Part shown: piece by piece, positions 13,277-13,504 of the stretch
How positions within the stretch are numbered: the stretch's first letter is position 1
How the letters are laid out: each line of letters starts with the position of its first letter
Assembly (NCBI GenBank): GCA_945861995.1
Contig: CAMAWZ010000033.1
Location: 1-13,504, forward strand
Source of the DNA: Pseudorhodobacter antarcticus
Lineage (GTDB): Bacteria; Pseudomonadota; Alphaproteobacteria; Rhodobacterales; Rhodobacteraceae
Reading direction: 5' to 3'
DNA length: 13,504 bases
Notes under the pieces: model-generated
The model's input: only the letters and a program-made list of their open reading frames with translations
What the model was told of the DNA's origin: nothing
Database searches by the model: none
Position numbers and translations under genes: made by a program

Positions 13277-13504
13277 TTAACGATACGTAACGGTTTCGAA
13301 CTTGCCGCCCTTAACTTCGTATTCGCGGTAGCTGCCTGCGCTCTCGCCTGGGCCTACCAGCTCAACACCAGTTGCGCCCATATAGTCGATGTCGGTACCC
13401 GCTGCGATCAGATCCAGTGCCTTTGCCAGCTCGCCCGGCAGAATCACTTCGCCTGGTGCGTTGGCCAGATCCATGACTTTGGTCGTCCAATCCTTCGATT
13501 CGGT
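13277..13504 (-). CDS. livK: Branched-chain amino acid-binding periplasmic protein, C-terminal part
   Basis: The last 75 residues of a longer protein are visible, ending at TAA 13277; its 5' end lies beyond the window. The sequence ALDLIAAGTDIDYMGATGVELVGPGESAGSYREYEVKGGKFETVTYR matches the C-terminal pattern of type I periplasmic binding proteins of the LivJ/LivK kind: helix, 'Y-x-G-A-(S/T)-G' turn, then a 'G...Y-x-x-x-x-(V/I)-x-x-G-K' strand pair. Its position at the head of a livGFHM set on the same strand supports the assignment. The ligand cannot be told from this fragment. A distinct Met at 13474 is internal and not the start. Confidence 0.85.
   Translation of the reverse strand, partial: TESKDWTTKVMDLANAPGEVILPGELAKALDLIAAGTDIDYMGATGVELVGPGESAGSYREYEVKGGKFETVTYR

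Noticed and set aside
9313..13504. Urea (urt) transporter instead of a branched-chain amino acid transporter
   Set aside because: The permeases and ATPases carry LivH/M/G/F-type motifs and no urease or urt-specific gene is adjacent; the substrate could still be another amino acid or amide.

Overview
The window looks like chromosomal DNA of a marine-type alphaproteobacterium, probably family Rhodobacteraceae (roseobacter group). This rests on moderately high GC, the alphaproteobacterial form of DksA with a single zinc-finger cysteine, the neighbourhood erpA / dgt / xth, and a long palindrome of a kind seen between genes in this family. The taxonomic call is inference from gene content; no rRNA or tRNA gene is present to confirm it. 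I see no CRISPR array, transposase, integrase or phage gene.

Layout. Positions 1-578 hold no convincing gene. They contain closely spaced hairpins (22-229), a weak 53-codon leftward ORF, and a leftward promoter covered by a TGTAAC/GTTACA dyad. Then come a leftward MoxR-type AAA+ ATPase (579-1436) and, divergently, dksA (1617-2039), its terminator, and an FAD-dependent aromatic-type monooxygenase (2124-3305). A 129-bp convergent junction with three stacked hairpins separates this from a leftward cluster, erpA (5044-5385), an unnamed Rossmann-like protein (4267-4980) and xth (3435-4235), which is probably one transcript. dgt (5455-6648) diverges from erpA across a 69-bp shared promoter region. 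It is followed by a yqiJ-yqiK type pair: an OB-fold membrane protein and a flotillin (6752-9175), closed by a very strong hairpin. The right end is a leftward branched-chain amino acid ABC transporter operon in transcription order livK (partial), livG, livF, livH, livM (13504 down to 9313).

How the genes work together. The liv operon is a complete importer apart from the cut 5' end of livK. A hairpin between livK and livG probably leaves more binding protein than transporter. YqiJ and YqiK are expected to act together as a membrane-microdomain scaffold. erpA (Fe-S delivery), xth (base-excision repair) and dgt (dNTP pool control) are housekeeping functions. DksA is a global transcription regulator. 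The MoxR ATPase is notable because no VWA-domain partner is encoded beside it in the visible sequence.

Nothing here is clearly a new multi-gene system. The best candidates for something undescribed are the apparently regulated, structured, gene-poor leftward unit at 1-460 and the Rossmann-like protein between erpA and xth.
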